DNA from: Diphasiastrum complanatum
Taxonomy: Eukaryota; Streptophyta; Lycopodiopsida; Lycopodiales; Lycopodiaceae
Assembly (NCBI GenBank): GCA_029204225.1
Contig: CM055097.1
Span: forward strand, 12,171,777 to 12,235,776
Length of the DNA: 64,000 bases
Reading direction: 5' to 3'
Part shown: positions 11,360-22,262 of the stretch, in pieces
Layout of the letters: the number at the start of each line of letters is the position of its first letter
Numbering within the stretch: position 1 is the first letter of the stretch
Translations under genes and position numbers: made by a program
Notes under the pieces: generated by a model
Seen by the model: only the letters and a program-made list of their open reading frames with translations
Told to the model about the DNA's origin: nothing
Database searches by the model: none

Positions 11360-12300
11360 TCAAAATATTAAAAAAAAATCAATATTTATCAAAGTAATAT
11401 ATCTTCTTCTAAAAATGAGACTTGCAAGAGTCTCAAATTTTCTAAAACTATCTTGTTGGGTCGAAAAACTGGTTGAAGTAGAATTTGCTTGTTGTTTGAA
11501 CTGCTTCTTCTTTTCATTATTGAATATTAAAGTTCTATAGTCTTTGATTTCATGTCCAATTCTCTTGCGGTATCTACAGAATAATTTCTGCTTTGGGTGA
11601 AAGGATGAAGAGATGAAATTCGACCCATAGCCTAAATTCGACCCTAACTGCATATTGCTCTTCTTTTTAGATCTGAACTTCTGATTTTTTGAATATAGAA
11701 CTTGAGGATCTGACCTTGAGCCTGAGGATAATGCAAATTTTTTTATTTTCTCTTGTAGAAACTTTGAAATTGCTTTTGATAGAGTAATTTGCTCCAGAGT
11801 TGAAATTATCATGACCCAATTTTCATAGGCATCAAGAAGACTCGATAATAGAGTCATAACAGCATCGGAATCTTCAATGACTGAGCCAATTGTAGCCATT
11901 TGCTCCATAAGATTTTTGAAAGTGTTGATGTGACTTGTAACACTTTCTGCTTCAGACATCTTCAAGCTGAAAAATTTCTTCCTCAAGTATAACTTGGAAG
12001 TAACATCTCTAGGGTTGCTAGGATGTCCCATGCTTCCTTGGCTGTCTAAGCATTTCGTATGTGAATTATCTGTGTATCCTTGATATTGAGAGTAATCATG
12101 GCAAATGCCTTGCCATCTCTTAGTCTCCATTTGGTGATAATGGCTACATCACCTTCTAGCTTGACTTATGTGCCGTCAACAACGTCCCACATTTCCTTGG
12201 CTAATAGCATGACCTTCATTTTGAACTTCTAGAGATGATAGTTCCCTCCATCGAGTCTCTCGATTAGAGAAGACGGATCCATTCTAGATGAGCGAGATCG
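11360..12300 (-). pseudogene. Ty1/copia gag (UBN2-type) pseudogene
   Basis: Read on the minus strand, the start resembles L-D-G-x-N-Y-H-x-W-K-F-K-M-K, the usual beginning of plant copia gag. KLYLRKKFFSLKMSEAESVT and HINTFKNLMEQMA follow, and then a degraded zinc knuckle, FCRYRKRIGHEIKD, in which two of the cysteines are lost. Gag packages the element RNA. Frameshifts near 12,130 and stops near 12,170-12,240 disable it. It lies directly downstream of a primer binding site at 12,412-12,423 on the same strand, so this is the 5' part of an element. Pol is missing. A second fragment of the same gag type is at 33,835-34,080. Confidence 0.85.
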
Positions 12301-12411
12301 TTGGTAGTAACAACGATTTCAGAATGTTGTTGGTTGCATGCTTGCTAGAACGTTGTCTTGATAGAAACAAGAGTAATAATCCACAATGAGGAGCAGATTA
12401 CTGAGAAGCCC

Positions 12412-12423
12412 GCTCTAATACCA
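12412..12423 (-). other. Copia primer binding site (tRNA-iMet type)
   Basis: On the minus strand the sequence is TGGTATTAGAGC, a common variant of the copia primer site TGGTATCAGAGC, located just upstream of the gag pseudogene. Confidence 0.75.
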
Positions 12424-13811
12424 TATTAGAAATCAATGGGTATGAGTGGAAGCTGGGAGCGATAGTTGGGTGCGTGGATTGGAAGCATCATAGTTAGCAG
12501 CAAAACAATTCAATCGAATGATTCATACAAATGCGCAATAGAACAATAACAACAGTAGGACAAATTGCACTCTGATTATTATCAACAATGAGTACAATGG
12601 CATGAAGTTATAACTTCCGCTTAATGCTGATACTGATTAACAATTAATTATACTTTGAATAATCAGAAGAAGTTTTTTGATGAAGATTCTAAGACTAGAT
12701 ATACCAAAATTATCTACAACTAACTCGCATTGAATATTGTCTTCTATACTAATTACAACTGCCTTGTAGTTGTAAATACATGTACAAAATAGGCGGACTG
12801 TTAACGAGTCATTGGGTCCGACAATATCGAAAATTACATAGGGTCGGATTTTATACAAATGATCCAAAAATTTATACTGGGTCAAAAAATATATTGAGGA
12901 TCGAATTTTTTGGGGTCGGAAAATTAGACCCGATCCACGTCCAGATAATTTAGCGAAGGGTTGAAAAAATCTGAACTGATTCGACCGAACCAGGGTTGGA
13001 AAAATCTCTGTTTTGAACGGCTTTTCAAGACGCTCATTAACAAAAAGATTTAAGGTTGAGCATTGAAATCACGTGTCCTATCGATCCGTTTCCACACGTG
13101 TGAAATTTTTTTTATAAAATTTTTCATTTTCGGCACAGATTTTCATGAGAACTTTATGATTTCTACTCCTAATATCGATTTCAAGTGCACTGTTTCTACT
13201 GTTTACCCTCCATTCGTACCTTTGTCCTTGAAACCGATGTTGCTTTCTCGTATATCGCTCTCAAGCGCGCGTTGTCTTTCCGATTTTCTCAAGCCTTTGT
13301 ACCCGTGCCTGAAACCGACTTTGATATCTGTCCCGAGCGCATAGTGTATTGTAGTTTAATTTTACCTTCCATTTCACGCCTAAGATCGATATTCAATCCT
13401 TGACTTTATAAGTTTTTCAGAATCTTTTTTTCTGTTTTTTCTTGTTGAAATGTCTAATTTTGATTCTAGTCTGCTATCTTTTTTTTTTGAATTTGGTATT
13501 AGTGACAATATAGAGTATTTCAAATCACTTTTTTCTTTTTTTCTTTTTGTTCTTCCTTCTATTTACAGAGGGTCCTGATGTGGAAGTATTTTTTGAGATT
13601 TATCTCATATTTAAGTCTCCGTTCAATACCCCCTTGTTCAGATTTCAGAATAAGAATACGATTCATTATCAGGACTTGGTGACCCTCGACAGACATAGTT
13701 ATAAAACTAAACTTGACAGCATGTTCACCAAGGGGAGGAGCATGCATGGTGCACCCATACACATGCGCAAAACTGTACATAAGCTTAAATATATCTATAG
13801 ACTAGTAAAGA
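12424..13811. other. Probable degenerate LTR, then no recognisable gene
   Basis: The bases immediately right of the primer site should be a 5' LTR in minus orientation, but no partner LTR was found and its outer edge is unclear. From about 12,900 to 13,811 there are short open frames without domains. Motifs such as ATCGATTTCAAG recur loosely here and near 32,340. Confidence 0.4.
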
Positions 13812-13918
13812 GTGCCCGTCGTTGACGGGCAATGGACGACCGATGGTCGTTGACGGGTGGCTGATGGTCGTTGACGGATGGCCGATGGTCGCTGATGGTC
13901 GTTGACGGGTGGCCGATG
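13812..13918. repeat. Minisatellite, ~20-26 bp units
   Basis: About five imperfect units built from GGTCGTTGACGGGTGGCCGA, with variants such as GGTCGCTGAT. Confidence 0.8.
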
Positions 13919-14015
13919 TATGTGTGTGTATGTACGTGAGTGCATGTGTTATCTGTGTATGTGGATTTGTGTGTATGATTTGTGCTTGATGGTGTGTGTG
14001 ATTTATGTGGTCAAT

Positions 14016-14054
<39 letters not shown>

Positions 14055-14118
14055 TGTGTGTGTGTGTATTCATGTGTGATTTATGTGGCCGATGGTGTGT
14101 GCATGTGCATTTCTCTAT
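13919..14118. repeat. GT-rich microsatellite tract
   Basis: Interrupted (TG)n with the longest pure run at about 14,016-14,051. The Cys/Val-rich open frames across it are artefacts of the repeat. Confidence 0.85.
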
Positions 14119-14832
14119 GTATACTGAACTGCTTGGAGCCCGATTTGTTGATGCGGGCTCGTCTCAACGTGCAGCACTGAATGGAACAGACGACACGCAT
14201 GAGGAGCCCGTTGCAATACTGGACCACTTCTTGAAAATGCCAAAAAGTAAACGACCAACTTTATCAGCACACCAAGCAAGTTGTTGCAAGTATGGATAAA
14301 GTTAGATACCAGTGATGAAAAAAGGGATTGAAGTCTCTCGTCATGATCTATGGGTAAAATTTTGGTATTTCAAAATAAACACGAAAGCCATATAATAAAT
14401 CTTAGTGCGGCTCTGCTCATCGATGATGTTTTTTTAGGTGGATTGACAAGAGAAGGGGAGAACATTTGGGATGGGCGGAGTGCGGGTGTGCTCCCTAATG
14501 GTTAAAAGCAAGTTGTTTGGGCAAGAGGCCGATGGTTTAAGTGCTCGAGGGAGATGGGTGAGTGGGTTTTGCCATGTGACAAAAAAGGGCGAGGGAGTGT
14601 TAAAAAAAGATATGCTCCTACCCTTAAAAGCCTTAGTTTTTTGTTTTGAGGGGGAAAAAAATTTCTTTATTGGTGGGGACTGTTTTTTGTTTCCTTTTTA
14701 AAAAAAGAAAACTTAATTTATGGGGAGCCAAAAAGCCCCTTCACATTTTTGGTTTTATGGAGAGTGGGGGTTCACATTTTTAAGTGGATTTACATTCATA
14801 TTTTTTTATGAGAGGTTTACATTTAAGAAAAA

Positions 14833-14833
<1 letters not shown>
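14119..14833. other. No recognisable gene
   Basis: Short open frames with no recognisable features. Confidence 0.4.
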
Positions 14834-14863
<30 letters not shown>

Positions 14864-14928
14864 CGCGTGCGTGGGGGGCGAGTAAATATTGATATATTTA
14901 CTTTTAATGGAATGGAGGCACTTCCTTG

Positions 14929-14962
<34 letters not shown>

Positions 14963-15029
14963 TTTTAACCTCATTTTTTTTAGGGGCATGGAGGGACCTC
15001 CCTTCCTCTATGGGTGGTTCGTCGGCCTG

Positions 15030-15119
<90 letters not shown>

Positions 15120-15384
15120 TGGGGCCCATGAAAAAGAGAGAAGGAGAAAAAAGGACTCTAGACTCTATACTTTATACAATATATCTCATCCACAAAAGGT
15201 TTTTAAATGGAGATGTGTGTGTGTGCGCGCGCACGTGCACATGCGCGCACACACACGTGCATTCGTTGTGTCGGGGGTCACACACACAACGAACACGCGC
15301 AACATAGGCGCACACACACATAGGTATGCACGTGCACACACGCGCGCGCGCACACACACACACTCACTCACTCACACGTGTGTG

Positions 15385-15474
<90 letters not shown>
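14834..15474. repeat. Cluster of five dinucleotide arrays
   Basis: Within 640 bp there are (TG)n at about 14,836-14,868, (CA)n at 14,940-14,962, (GA)n at 15,032-15,115, an alternating purine-pyrimidine stretch of GT, GC and CA steps at about 15,205-15,374, and (GT)n at 15,387-15,474. The alternating stretch has many CGCGCG and CACACA runs. Long open frames here encode only Thr-His, Arg-Glu or Cys-Val repeats. Confidence 0.95.
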
Positions 15475-15475
<1 letters not shown>

Positions 15476-15744
15476 ATGCACGTGTGTTCCAAATCCCCCC
15501 TCCCCCTCTATTTTTCTCTTTTTATTGTCTCTTTTACTCCCCTCACCCCATCCCCCTCCTTTTTTTTTTATTGTGCATTTTTTGGCCCATGGATAAAAGC
15601 TTGTGGGTAACGATTTAGGAGTTAAAGCTAGTGAGTTTGGGCTTGTGGTTAAACATTCCTGAAAATGGCAGGCCAAGATAGGAATTTGAAGGATTGAAAA
15701 AAAAAAAACAGTTTAAGGTAGTAGAGAAAAAATTTCTACTTTCA
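15475..15744. other. Spacer, nothing seen
   Basis: Pyrimidine-rich then AT-rich, with no supported gene. Confidence 0.4.
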
Positions 15745-16690
15745 TGCTCTATAATTCTAGAGTGATGGATAAGTGGTTGGAATTATATGAACAAGAGAAG
15801 AAAAAAAGAACGTTGGCTTGAAATAGACACCGACATAATAGACATAGGGGTCATGCTGCACCTTCATGTGATGTTGACCCATTGCCCAACCAATGCACCA
15901 TAGAATGGATGGTTGACACACTCCAACAAGCAAGATCAAATGGACAAGTCATATCCAACATGGAATGAGACTTTGCAAGAGGATGTGATTGGAAGGTATG
16001 TTTATTGTTTTTTTATAAAATACAATGTAGCTTGTATAATGATTGATTATTGTCTTAATCACAATAGTATCGAAAGTATAGTACAATGTGGGCATATGGT
16101 CATCATCATCGCGTTGAACAAGTTGATATGAAACGACGAACTTATGATTGTGGTGTTATGGCATCTTTTAATCAATAAATTCGGGGTAGTGCACAAGACC
16201 AAAGTCCAATCTCTGAAGAGCTTGAGTATGTAGGAACTATTCAAGATATACATGAAGTGTGTTTTGGTGAAAATGGAAAATACTTTTTGTTAGATGTGAA
16301 ATGGTTCAAAATCAATTATCAAGGGTCAAATGCAACCGTGAAAAGAGATCGTAGTGGATTTTTGCTATCGATTCAACCAAGACATTAAGCATGGATTATT
16401 CAGACACATTGGTGTTGCCTCGTCATTTTGAACAGGTGTGTCACATGACATTCATTTTTTCTCAATCATAATCAGTAACATACACTATTTCATTACAATT
16501 AACTATTCATGTGGACCTCAGTTTCATGTTGGAACAAATTTTTTAACTTAACATTGTTAAATGTGCAGGTATTTTTTCAACCGGATTGACTAAACAACAA
16601 GTGGTGGTATGTTGTTCAAGTAAAGCCACGCGCTAGACATGTATTTGAAAATGCAATATTGATTTTGTCAGAGCACAATAATTTGACACA
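15745..16690 (+). pseudogene. CACTA-type transposon gene fragment (DUF4216-like), plus copy
   Basis: Separate frames encode VMDKWLELYEQEKKK, then RRTYDCGVMASFNQ, EYVGTIQDIHEVCFGENGKY and FLLDVKWFKINYQGSNATVK. After a likely intron there is VFFQPD. This order matches the C-terminal half of TNP2-like proteins of plant CACTA elements, where a DUF4216 block follows the transposase core. The same blocks occur inverted at 19,465-20,806, and the two copies help decode each other. Stops and frameshifts are present, including a stop after the CGVMASFNQ box, so it is not functional. No transposase core was found in the window. Confidence 0.65.
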
Positions 16691-16863
16691 ATGATCATTT
16701 GATTTTTAATTCGCAATCATGATCACATAAATTTCATTTTATTATTAGTCCACACTTATTTAAAGCCTAAAAATAATTTCATTTACTTTTAAATTACTCA
16801 TAGGGTTGTTTATTTATCAAAATATTTTCAAATAGTTTTAAAAAAAATTACAACAAATATATT
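16691..16863. other. AT-rich spacer
   Basis: Separates the CACTA-like fragment from the palindrome array. No feature seen. Confidence 0.3.
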
Positions 16864-17196
16864 TTGCCACGCGTGGCAATATAAAATTACAATTCTCTGG
16901 AATTTTCTCTGGAGATTTGCCATGCATGGCAAATCTCCAAAATAAGTGAATGTCAGATGTCAGATGAGAGGCGGTTAAATAACATTCTTGCGTGGCACTT
17001 CCACACGTGGCTTTACCAAGCCGGGCAATGTTGGCGCTTATTTTTTTGAATTTTGGTTTAAAAAAATTTGCGTGGCACTGCCACTCGTGGCAGTGCCACG
17101 AGAAAAAAAAAAAATCCAATGCCGGACCCACCTCCAGCCTGGATTTGACTGGCAGGGTCCCCGAAGAATTTTTGGCGTGGATGTACCACGCATGGC
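16864..17196. repeat. Array of CCACGC/GCGTGG palindromes, left block
   Basis: Five palindromic or near-palindromic sites. 16,864-16,879 is TTGCCACGCGTGGCAA. 16,911-16,938 is a perfect 28-bp palindrome centred on CCATGCATGG. The others are at about 16,990-17,010, 17,071-17,100 (30 bp with two central mismatched bases) and 17,174-17,196. They lie between two CACTA-like gene pieces and resemble the clustered subterminal motifs that CACTA TNPA proteins bind, but no CACTA terminus was seen. Confidence 0.8.
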
Positions 17197-17204
17197 TGCC
17201 CATA

Positions 17205-17530
17205 TGTGTAGTTGTGTAGGAGGATCAAGATCTAGACTACGCTCAGATGATGGTTCTGATGAAGAAGATTTTGATTTTGAACTTGGTTCGGAAGTGGAAT
17301 CAAATGAATCTGATTCTGATGAATCTGTAGAACTTGGTGTTTTAACGGACCTTTTCTCAAATGAATCTACAAATGTTGTAATAGCGTTTAGAATATCTTT
17401 AAACGCTACAGGTGTTAATCTTGCTCTAACTGACAAATTTCGCAAATTTTGCAAATACAAATATCTAGATTTCCTATATGCTTCTAATCACTATGCACGC
17501 TCTGAACGTTTCTATTCAATAATTACTTGA
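17205..17530. other. Hypothetical acidic/Ser-rich reading frames
   Basis: On the plus strand a frame rich in Asp, Glu and Ser (DDGSDEEDFDFELGSEVE) is open to 17,530. On the minus strand the same DNA encodes a Ser-rich stretch preceded by LQNLRNLSVRARLTPVAF (17,460 downward). I recognise neither. One could be an accessory protein of the surrounding CACTA-like element, but nothing decides which strand is real. Confidence 0.25.
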
Positions 17531-17814
17531 GAGTATGTTCTTGGCATGCATTACATGAGAAAGATTCGTAGACGTAATACACTTAAGCTAATCTGCCTTA
17601 ATCAAAAGAACACATTATGCTAATTACAATTGCTTCTGGTTGCACCTCACTTTCCTCCGTGCCTTAGCCATTTTTTTTTGGCTTGTGCTTTTTGTTCACG
17701 TCTTGGTTCTTCATTCTGCTCGACATCTTCCTTCAGTATTTGGTTGGGGGATTGTCGATGACTTCGGTGTCGATGACTTCGACATGTCTCACAACTAGAA
17801 AACTCTGTGTTTAT
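17531..17814. other. Spacer, nothing seen
   Basis: No supported gene. Confidence 0.3.
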
Positions 17815-18160
17815 CCACGCAGAGTATCCACGCGAGACCCGACACTTAGTCGCTTTTTTGAAAATTTCTTTGCGTGGAACATCCATGGGTGGATTATCCA
17901 TGCTAAATTTTTTTTGACACGCCTCCAGCCAGTCCACCGGTGTTTTTTTGACACAGCGCCGAAAAATTTATGCGCATGGATTATCCACGCGAAATTGAAT
18001 TTTGAAAATTCCAACAACTGTTTGGGAGGGAAGGTTGGCGGTGCCGGAAAGCAATATTCGCGTGGATAATCCACGCAAATTTCAGTTTGTCCACCGGACC
18101 GGATCGAAAGTTAAAGATATCCACACGTAAAAATCTTCTGCATGGATTATCCACGCAATT
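17815..18160. repeat. Array of GCGTGGATTATCCACGC palindromes, right block
   Basis: About six sites share the core GGATTATCC or GGATAATCC inside GCGTGG...CCACGC. They are at about 17,815-17,835, 17,872-17,906, 17,975-17,990, 18,060-18,076 (GCGTGGATAATCCACGC), 18,118-18,130 and 18,140-18,156. The minus-strand open frames across it repeat the peptide AWIIHA only because the DNA motif repeats. Confidence 0.8.
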
Positions 18161-18375
18161 TTTTTTTTTTTTGCATGTTGATAATGACATGAAATTCGTT
18201 AAATAAATATATTTCTAAACTAAATTATATTATGATTAGGTTATATTTTTTTTTTCTAAAGTGAATTATATTATGATGAGGCCTAACTTTTTTTTTTTTT
18301 TTTGCATATTCATAATGAAATGGAATTAGTTCAATAAATAATTTTCTAAAGTGAATTATATCATGATGTTCCTAG
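18161..18375. repeat. Two tandem AT-rich units (~125 bp)
   Basis: Two copies of poly-T followed by TTGCAT, then TAATGAAATG-like, then TAAATTATATTATGATTAGG-like blocks, starting near 18,161 and 18,288. Confidence 0.7.
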
Positions 18376-18834
18376 ATGATTGGGATTTTTGATGAGGTCG
18401 GCCACCTACTTTTATAAGACAATTGACTCGAGCTACCAAGAGGATAATTATGCATGATCTAAGGCTTTGATAGCCAGGGGTTTAGGGTCTACCCTAATGG
18501 CACTCTACCTAATCTCATATTCGAGATCATTTGATATGGATTGAGAGCTCATTTTGTACATACTTCGAGAGATTATCAAGAAATGGTGATTTTGGCAAGT
18601 TTGCTCTTTAATGAGGAACAAAGTATTATACTTTCCACGTGTGTGACAAGAAGTGAAGATCAATTATTTCTAGTTTTATTGTGGTGTTCAAAATCTCTTG
18701 CCAATTAGATGCAAAATAGGTTGAATTGTGTGCTAGTTTTCTATCTATTAGATATAAGTGAAACCTTTGATGCTTTTTCAAAGTTTTAGTATCCAAATGA
18801 GGTTCATAACCTTTGATTTTAATATGGTATCAGA
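18376..18834 (+). repeat. Possible copia 5' LTR
   Basis: Ends directly before a primer binding site at 18,835. The start is uncertain and the expected terminal CA is degraded (TTTTAATA). Confidence 0.4.
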
Positions 18835-18846
18835 GTCCAAATACAA
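18835..18846 (+). other. Copia primer binding site
   Basis: TGGTATCAGAGT, differing by one base from the standard tRNA-iMet primer site of copia elements. Confidence 0.7.
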
Positions 18847-18956
18847 CCATCAAGTCTCAAATACAAGAAAGAGAGAAGCAATTACAAGTTGATAATTGTT
18901 TGATTTTTATTGTCCTTATTACTACCTTAAGTTTGATGATGTTCCTTCAAGTGTGA

Positions 18957-19205
18957 ATGAAACTGTAGCAACAAAAGAGTGATTTGATGTAATGAAAAGT
19001 GAGTATATGATGCATTGTTTGAGATACTTGTAAAATTATTGATCCTCCATCAAAGATACAAAATATTACTGTTTGCAAATGGGTCTTTAAGATCAAGCTT
19101 AATCAAGATGGTAGTGTGAACAATTATAAAACAAGACTAGTTGCCAAGGGATATGCTCAATTTAAGGGGATTGACTATGATGAAACACTTGATTTTGTCC
19201 TAGTT
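18957..19205 (+). pseudogene. Ty1/copia reverse transcriptase N-terminal fragment
   Basis: Across shifted frames the segment encodes [15 protein letters not shown], then [20 protein letters not shown]. This is the diagnostic start of copia reverse transcriptase (CKWVFKxK ... YKARLVAKGFxQxxGxDYxETF). Copia RT copies the RNA genome in virus-like particles. No catalytic YVDD box follows. The fragment lies only about 110 bp after the primer binding site, so gag and integrase have been deleted. Confidence 0.85.
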
Positions 19206-19464
19206 TGTGGTGGTGATTTCATCAACTCACATGCTTTTAGTGATTTACTGCCTTTGCAACATTTGTTAAAAAATGAGAATTTTCTTGGAACATGAAGCCG
19301 TACATCTATCTTCACCGACATTATCTCCAAAAAAATGGGATTGAAGTCAAACTATGTCTATTTTTCACTTACTTGACCATAAATGAGACTCCATTTTGGC
19401 TAAATAACAATCATTTGAAAGCATTGCAAGAATCAATTTCATTCAGAATTGCAATAATCAATTT
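19206..19464. other. Spacer, nothing seen
   Basis: No domain. Short imperfect repeats of CAAGAATCAATTTCAT occur at 19,425-19,500. Confidence 0.3.
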
Positions 19465-20806
19465 TTATTCAGAATTACAAGAATCAATTTCATCAGCGAC
19501 AACATCTTGCAATTCATCTCCTCTTAGATGATTTTCATCATCACTCTCACGTTCAAAAATTATTTCATCATCCTGACTATTAGAATTTCTATTCTCAACA
19601 TCTATGGAAGTGGGTGCTTCAAGTATGGTTTGACGATTTACTACATCTCTAGGTAGCTCAATCTCATAGTTAAAATGAAGGTTTTCCATTTCATTCTCAA
19701 CATTTGCACCCTCAAATACTCGTTGTGAACGTGGTTCAACTTGAGCTAAAAACCACCATATCTTGTTTAGTCGATCTGGTTGAAAAAACACCTGCAAAAA
19801 AAATATTATAGCATAGCATGTGCACTTGCTCACAGTGATGAGGCAACACCAATGAGTCAAAGGACTCCATGCTCAATGTTTTTGATGAATCAATCGCAAA
19901 ATTCCACCTGGATCCGATTTTACAGTTGCATTTGGCCTATAAATTACCTTGAACCATTTCACATCAAATAAAAAATAGTGTCCACTTTCACCAGATGACA
20001 CATCGTAAATATTTTGTATAGTTCCTACGTTTTCTATATCTCCTGAGATGGGATTCTAATCTCGTGCACTACTTTGACTTTCTTGTTGGGAAGATGCTAT
20101 TACACCACAATCGTGTGTGTGTCTCTTGTTATCAATCCTTTCAACACGAAAGTGGAAACCAAAAGCCCATATAGCATTATACATTTTTCACTGCCACATG
20201 ACAAACATGAATCTCATAAATAATCACTGTGAATGAACATGGTGTTTCAAAATAAGTAAACAAATATTGTTATAAACAAGAATGTTCTAATAATAAAGTA
20301 TCTAAGGAATAATACCTTCCATTCGCATCCTCTTGCAAAGTCCCATTCTGCGTTTGATATTTTTTTGTCTCTCTTTTGTTGCTTTTTGTAGTGTGTCATG
20401 CATCCACTCTATAGTGCATTGCTTGGGCAATGTCTCAAGATCATGTGAACTTGAGGCCATGCCATGTGTCTACCTCTATTCTGTCGTTGGCGCTTTCTAG
20501 ACAATGCCCTCTTTTTTTTTTTTCTTCTTCATATAGGTCTAACCATTTATCCATAACTCCACAATTATAAAGCATGAATGTAGAAATTTTTTCTCGTTGG
20601 AAGGGTGCCAACCTATGGACCTTTCCCATCCCTTGAGGTTTTTCACTAGTTGTTAAAAATTGTAAAACATATCTATCATCTGTTGTTAATGTTTGGGGGA
20701 TCCTACCCATGTGAATATTTTGTACATATCCAAGGTATGTGAATTGAGCACATATCCTTGTAGAATAGGGCGAGTTTGGGTTAGGTAGATCAAATTCCAG
20801 TGACAT
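19465..20806 (-). pseudogene. CACTA-type transposon gene fragment (DUF4216-like), minus copy
   Basis: On the minus strand the blocks run as follows. First is MSLEFDLPNPNSPYSTRICA, then APFQREKISTFMLYNCGVMD and KWLDLYEEEKKKR (20,806-20,441). Next are NVGTIQNIYDVSSGESGHYF and FLFDVKWFKV (about 20,040-19,930). After an intron-like gap comes VFFQPDRLNKIWWFLAQVEP, with an acidic tail (19,860-19,465). It is the better preserved homologue of 15,745-16,690, in the opposite orientation. The family is the C-terminal region of CACTA TNP2-like proteins. The pieces sit in different frames, so it is probably dead, though some breaks may be introns. Confidence 0.65.
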
Positions 20807-21494
20807 GCATAAAGTCTAGTTGGTCTAGTATGATATGCAATAATGTTGACAATGTCTAGTTTGACATGCATATAGAAATTCACATGGAATTGGTCAATTA
20901 TGACCTTGTAGAAACTCGAGCCACAATAAATGCATAATGTCCTAAGTTTCCATAGTGACATGCAAAGCATGTAATCACTCTAATGGACACATGCATGTAG
21001 ATTTGTACATGGCTAGTTGAGAAATTGCCATTTGGAGAAAGTAGGTAGAAGTTAGGTGCAACCTGTGCATGCTAGCAGTTAGGTGTCAAGTTAATAGTTG
21101 TTTGCACTTGAATAGGTGTAGGATGTGCATTGAATGCAAGGGATACCGCGAATTTTGGCTCTCCTATATATGTACATATCATTCTCATTCACAAAGTAAT
21201 GAAGAACCAAAGTAGCTATTTCATGCTTGGTTGGATTTAAACTGTTTTTTCTTGTTATCTCTCTAGCTCTCTCTCTCTCTAACTCGTCGGTAATCTTGTA
21301 CTTTTAATCAATCTTTGATTCATTGCTATCAAAGTCTATTGATTAGCATTCTAGATTGTGAATTAGCCATATCTTCTGAACTAGATCTTGTTGAACAATC
21401 TAGAATTAGGGTACTGTGCCAATCACAAAGCTTAATCAAGGTCAGTCACTCTTGTGGACATTCCCCACATGTGTGAATTTTGGAATTTTCAACA
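20807..21494 (+). repeat. Probable copia 5' LTR (start not resolved)
   Basis: The segment ends in TTTTCAACA immediately before a canonical primer binding site. It contains a TATA-like CTATATATGTAC near 21,165. The true 5' end lies somewhere between 20,807 and about 21,060. Confidence 0.5.
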
Positions 21495-21506
21495 TGGTAT
21501 CAGAGC
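21495..21506 (+). other. Copia primer binding site (tRNA-iMet)
   Basis: Exact TGGTATCAGAGC, the standard copia primer site, following the LTR end TTCAACA. Confidence 0.85.
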
Positions 21507-22262
21507 CTCATTAAGCTTTGCATGCTAATTTCCCTGATAGTACAAGAAATTGAGAGATAAACAAGCAAAAGACAGTTTTTCATCTTTTCTAACATTTCTT
21601 TGAAATGTAATTGGATCAAATCGGACCTGAACTGAATTTTCAGACCTGAACTAAGGTAGTACGGAATTCTGGAATTCCGCACGTGTGAAAACCAGAGATT
21701 TTCAGTCTCTTTGTTCTCCTTACTTTTAGATCCAAAGATAGCAGTGTTATAGCTTGATGGAAAGCTTATGATCTGTACTTTCCATAGAGATTGAAATCAA
21801 ATCAATTTGAAGTGTCTAGAAAGAGTTATAAGCTCTTAAAGAGGACTAGGATAGGTCCAAAATCCGAGTGACAACATTTGGATTTGAATCAATTTTTACT
21901 TTGTTCTGAATTCATGGTTTTGAGCATCCTACACAAGAAACTAAAGATCAAGATTGAGTTTGAAGTAATTGAACACCCTTTGAGCCTTCTGAGTGTCAAT
22001 AGTGTTTTCTTTTGTTGCATTTCACATGTGCCAAAAGTAGGATTCAAACTAACCAAAGTGTCTCAATCCACTTTGTGTATCTGATCTAGTTAGCTTGTCT
22101 TGTGGAATATTTGAGATCTGTCTCAAATACAGTTGCGTGTGTTTCACATAGGAAGATAGTACATTTTTTGAAAATACTTATAGTGAAAGAGAGTAGCAAC
22201 TCTAAGTCAGATAGGAACAAGCTCAAACATATTGCAGTCCAATTACAAGAGTCTTCACATTC
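21507..22262 (+). other. Copia untranslated leader
   Basis: About 750 bp between primer site and gag start, AT-rich, without a supported gene. Confidence 0.5.

Noticed and set aside
14926-15618. A 230-codon open frame across the microsatellite cluster
   Set aside because: It encodes only Thr-His, Arg-Glu and Cys-Val runs produced by dinucleotide arrays and has no non-repeat domain.
16864-18160. Possible CRISPR-like or satellite array
   Set aside because: The repeats are palindromic and vary in sequence and spacing, there are no constant-length spacers, and the DNA is eukaryotic.
17811-18190. Peptide repeats AWIIHA as a protein family
   Set aside because: The peptide repeats arise from the palindromic DNA motif read on the minus strand. 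Frames are short and overlap.
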